From: Lactobacillaceae bacterium
GTDB lineage: Bacteria; Bacillota; Bacilli; Lactobacillales; Lactobacillaceae
Direction of reading: 5' to 3'
Assembly (NCBI GenBank): GCA_031261865.1
Contig: JAISIV010000118.1
Location: forward strand, 1 to 22,715
DNA length: 22,715 nt
Shown: in pieces, positions 22,245 to 22,715 of the stretch
How positions within the stretch are numbered: position 1 is the first letter of the stretch
Layout of the letters: the number at the start of each line of letters is the position of its first letter
The notes under the pieces: generated by a model
Database searches by the model: none
Seen by the model: the letters and a program-made list of their open reading frames with translations, nothing else
What the model was told of the DNA's origin: nothing
Translations under genes and position numbers: made by a program

Positions 22245-22715
22245 TTAAAGTGTAGTGAAGTCGAATACTTTACGACCAGTAATCTTACCGGCCTTCATTT
22301 CGTCAATTACTTCGTTGATGTCATGGATATCAACTTTTTCCACGATTGGCTTAACTTTACCTTCTGCACCGAATTGGAAAGCTTCAGCTAAATCAGCGCG
22401 AGTTCCAACAAGTGAACCCTTAACTTCAATACCGTCAAGAACAGTCTTTACGATGTTAAGTGACATATCACCTTCTGGCAATGCTACGGCAACTAGCTTT
22501 CCCATTGGGCGAAGTGAGTCAACGGCTTGTTTGAAGGCCGCATCATTAACAGCAGTAACTTGAGCGTTATGAACTCCGCCAGTTGCTTCTTGGATAGCTG
22601 CAGCAACATCAACTCCTTCTTGTTTACGGTTGATAAGAACTTCAGCCCCGTTATCGCGAGCAGCTGCTAATTTATCATCATTTCCATCAACAACAGCAAC
22701 GTGTGCTCCAAAGAC
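22245..22715 (-). CDS. adhP: Zinc-dependent alcohol dehydrogenase, C-terminal part
   Basis: 156 residues to the stop; the N-terminal half, with the catalytic zinc ligands, lies beyond the right edge. The open frame continues unbroken to 22715 with no need for the internal ATG at 22505. What is visible is the end of the Rossmann domain: VFGAHVAVVDGNDDKLAAAR (the Asp selects NAD+), then LINRKQ, VTAVNDAAFKQAVDSLRPMG, GSLVGTRADLAEAF and the final GRKVFDF. These match bacterial AdhP-type ethanol dehydrogenases, which reduce acetaldehyde to ethanol with NADH; that fits a heterofermentative lactic acid bacterium. A strong terminator follows immediately. Confidence 0.88.
   Translation of the reverse strand, partial: VFGAHVAVVDGNDDKLAAARDNGAEVLINRKQEGVDVAAAIQEATGGVHNAQVTAVNDAAFKQAVDSLRPMGKLVAVALPEGDMSLNIVKTVLDGIEVKGSLVGTRADLAEAFQFGAEGKVKPIVEKVDIHDINEVIDEMKAGKITGRKVFDFTTL

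Overview
The window looks like a low-GC Gram-positive chromosome of the order Lactobacillales. The Weissella/Leuconostoc side of the Lactobacillaceae is a reasonable guess. Supporting signs are a KxYKxGKxW-type signal peptide, a LysM-NlpC/P60 wall hydrolase with WalR-like boxes, and a gdpP-rplI-dnaB block. Genus is inference; there is no rRNA or other decisive marker. Nearly everything reads on the minus strand.

Layout. 1-138: start of a secreted surface protein, cut by the window edge. 288-2060: divergent regulator with two HTH domains. 2057-3868: hemolysin III-type membrane protein and an orphan AAA ATPase, divergent from an A+T-only promoter region. 3989-7996: NUDIX hydrolase, release factor 3 and a P1B-type metal ATPase. 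8096-9046: LysM-NlpC/P60 hydrolase. 9316-11676: coupled fabH-accD-accA. 11945-15157: ABC-F ATPase, guanylate kinase-like protein, PDZ-less HtrA and an unlisted 47-residue membrane peptide. 15333-16572: a Fic gene flanked by perfect 64-bp direct repeats. 16604-21517: gdpP-rplI-dnaB-sugar ABC ATPase operon. 21575-22715: an anchored protein of unknown function and the C-terminal part of an alcohol dehydrogenase.

Most unusual signal. Three 110-117 bp elements bounded by GAGCGC boxes occur at 11686-11802, 11819-11928 and 15165-15277. Their interiors differ but each folds into a long rod. Two of them sit exactly between a good Shine-Dalgarno sequence (GAAAGGA) and the ATG of an essential-type gene (fabH and the ABC-F gene). 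Removing or looping out the element would restore a spacing of 7 or 5 nt. The non-Watson-Crick pairs I found are all G-U when read as + strand RNA, so the fold may be selected on the strand antisense to the genes.

Other points: an AccD with no zinc ribbon, a P1B ATPase with SPY in place of CPC/CPH, several genes with a -10 box 6-9 nt before the start codon and no Shine-Dalgarno (probable leaderless mRNAs), and TGTTAA...TTAACA dyads around fic that its own winged-helix domain may bind.
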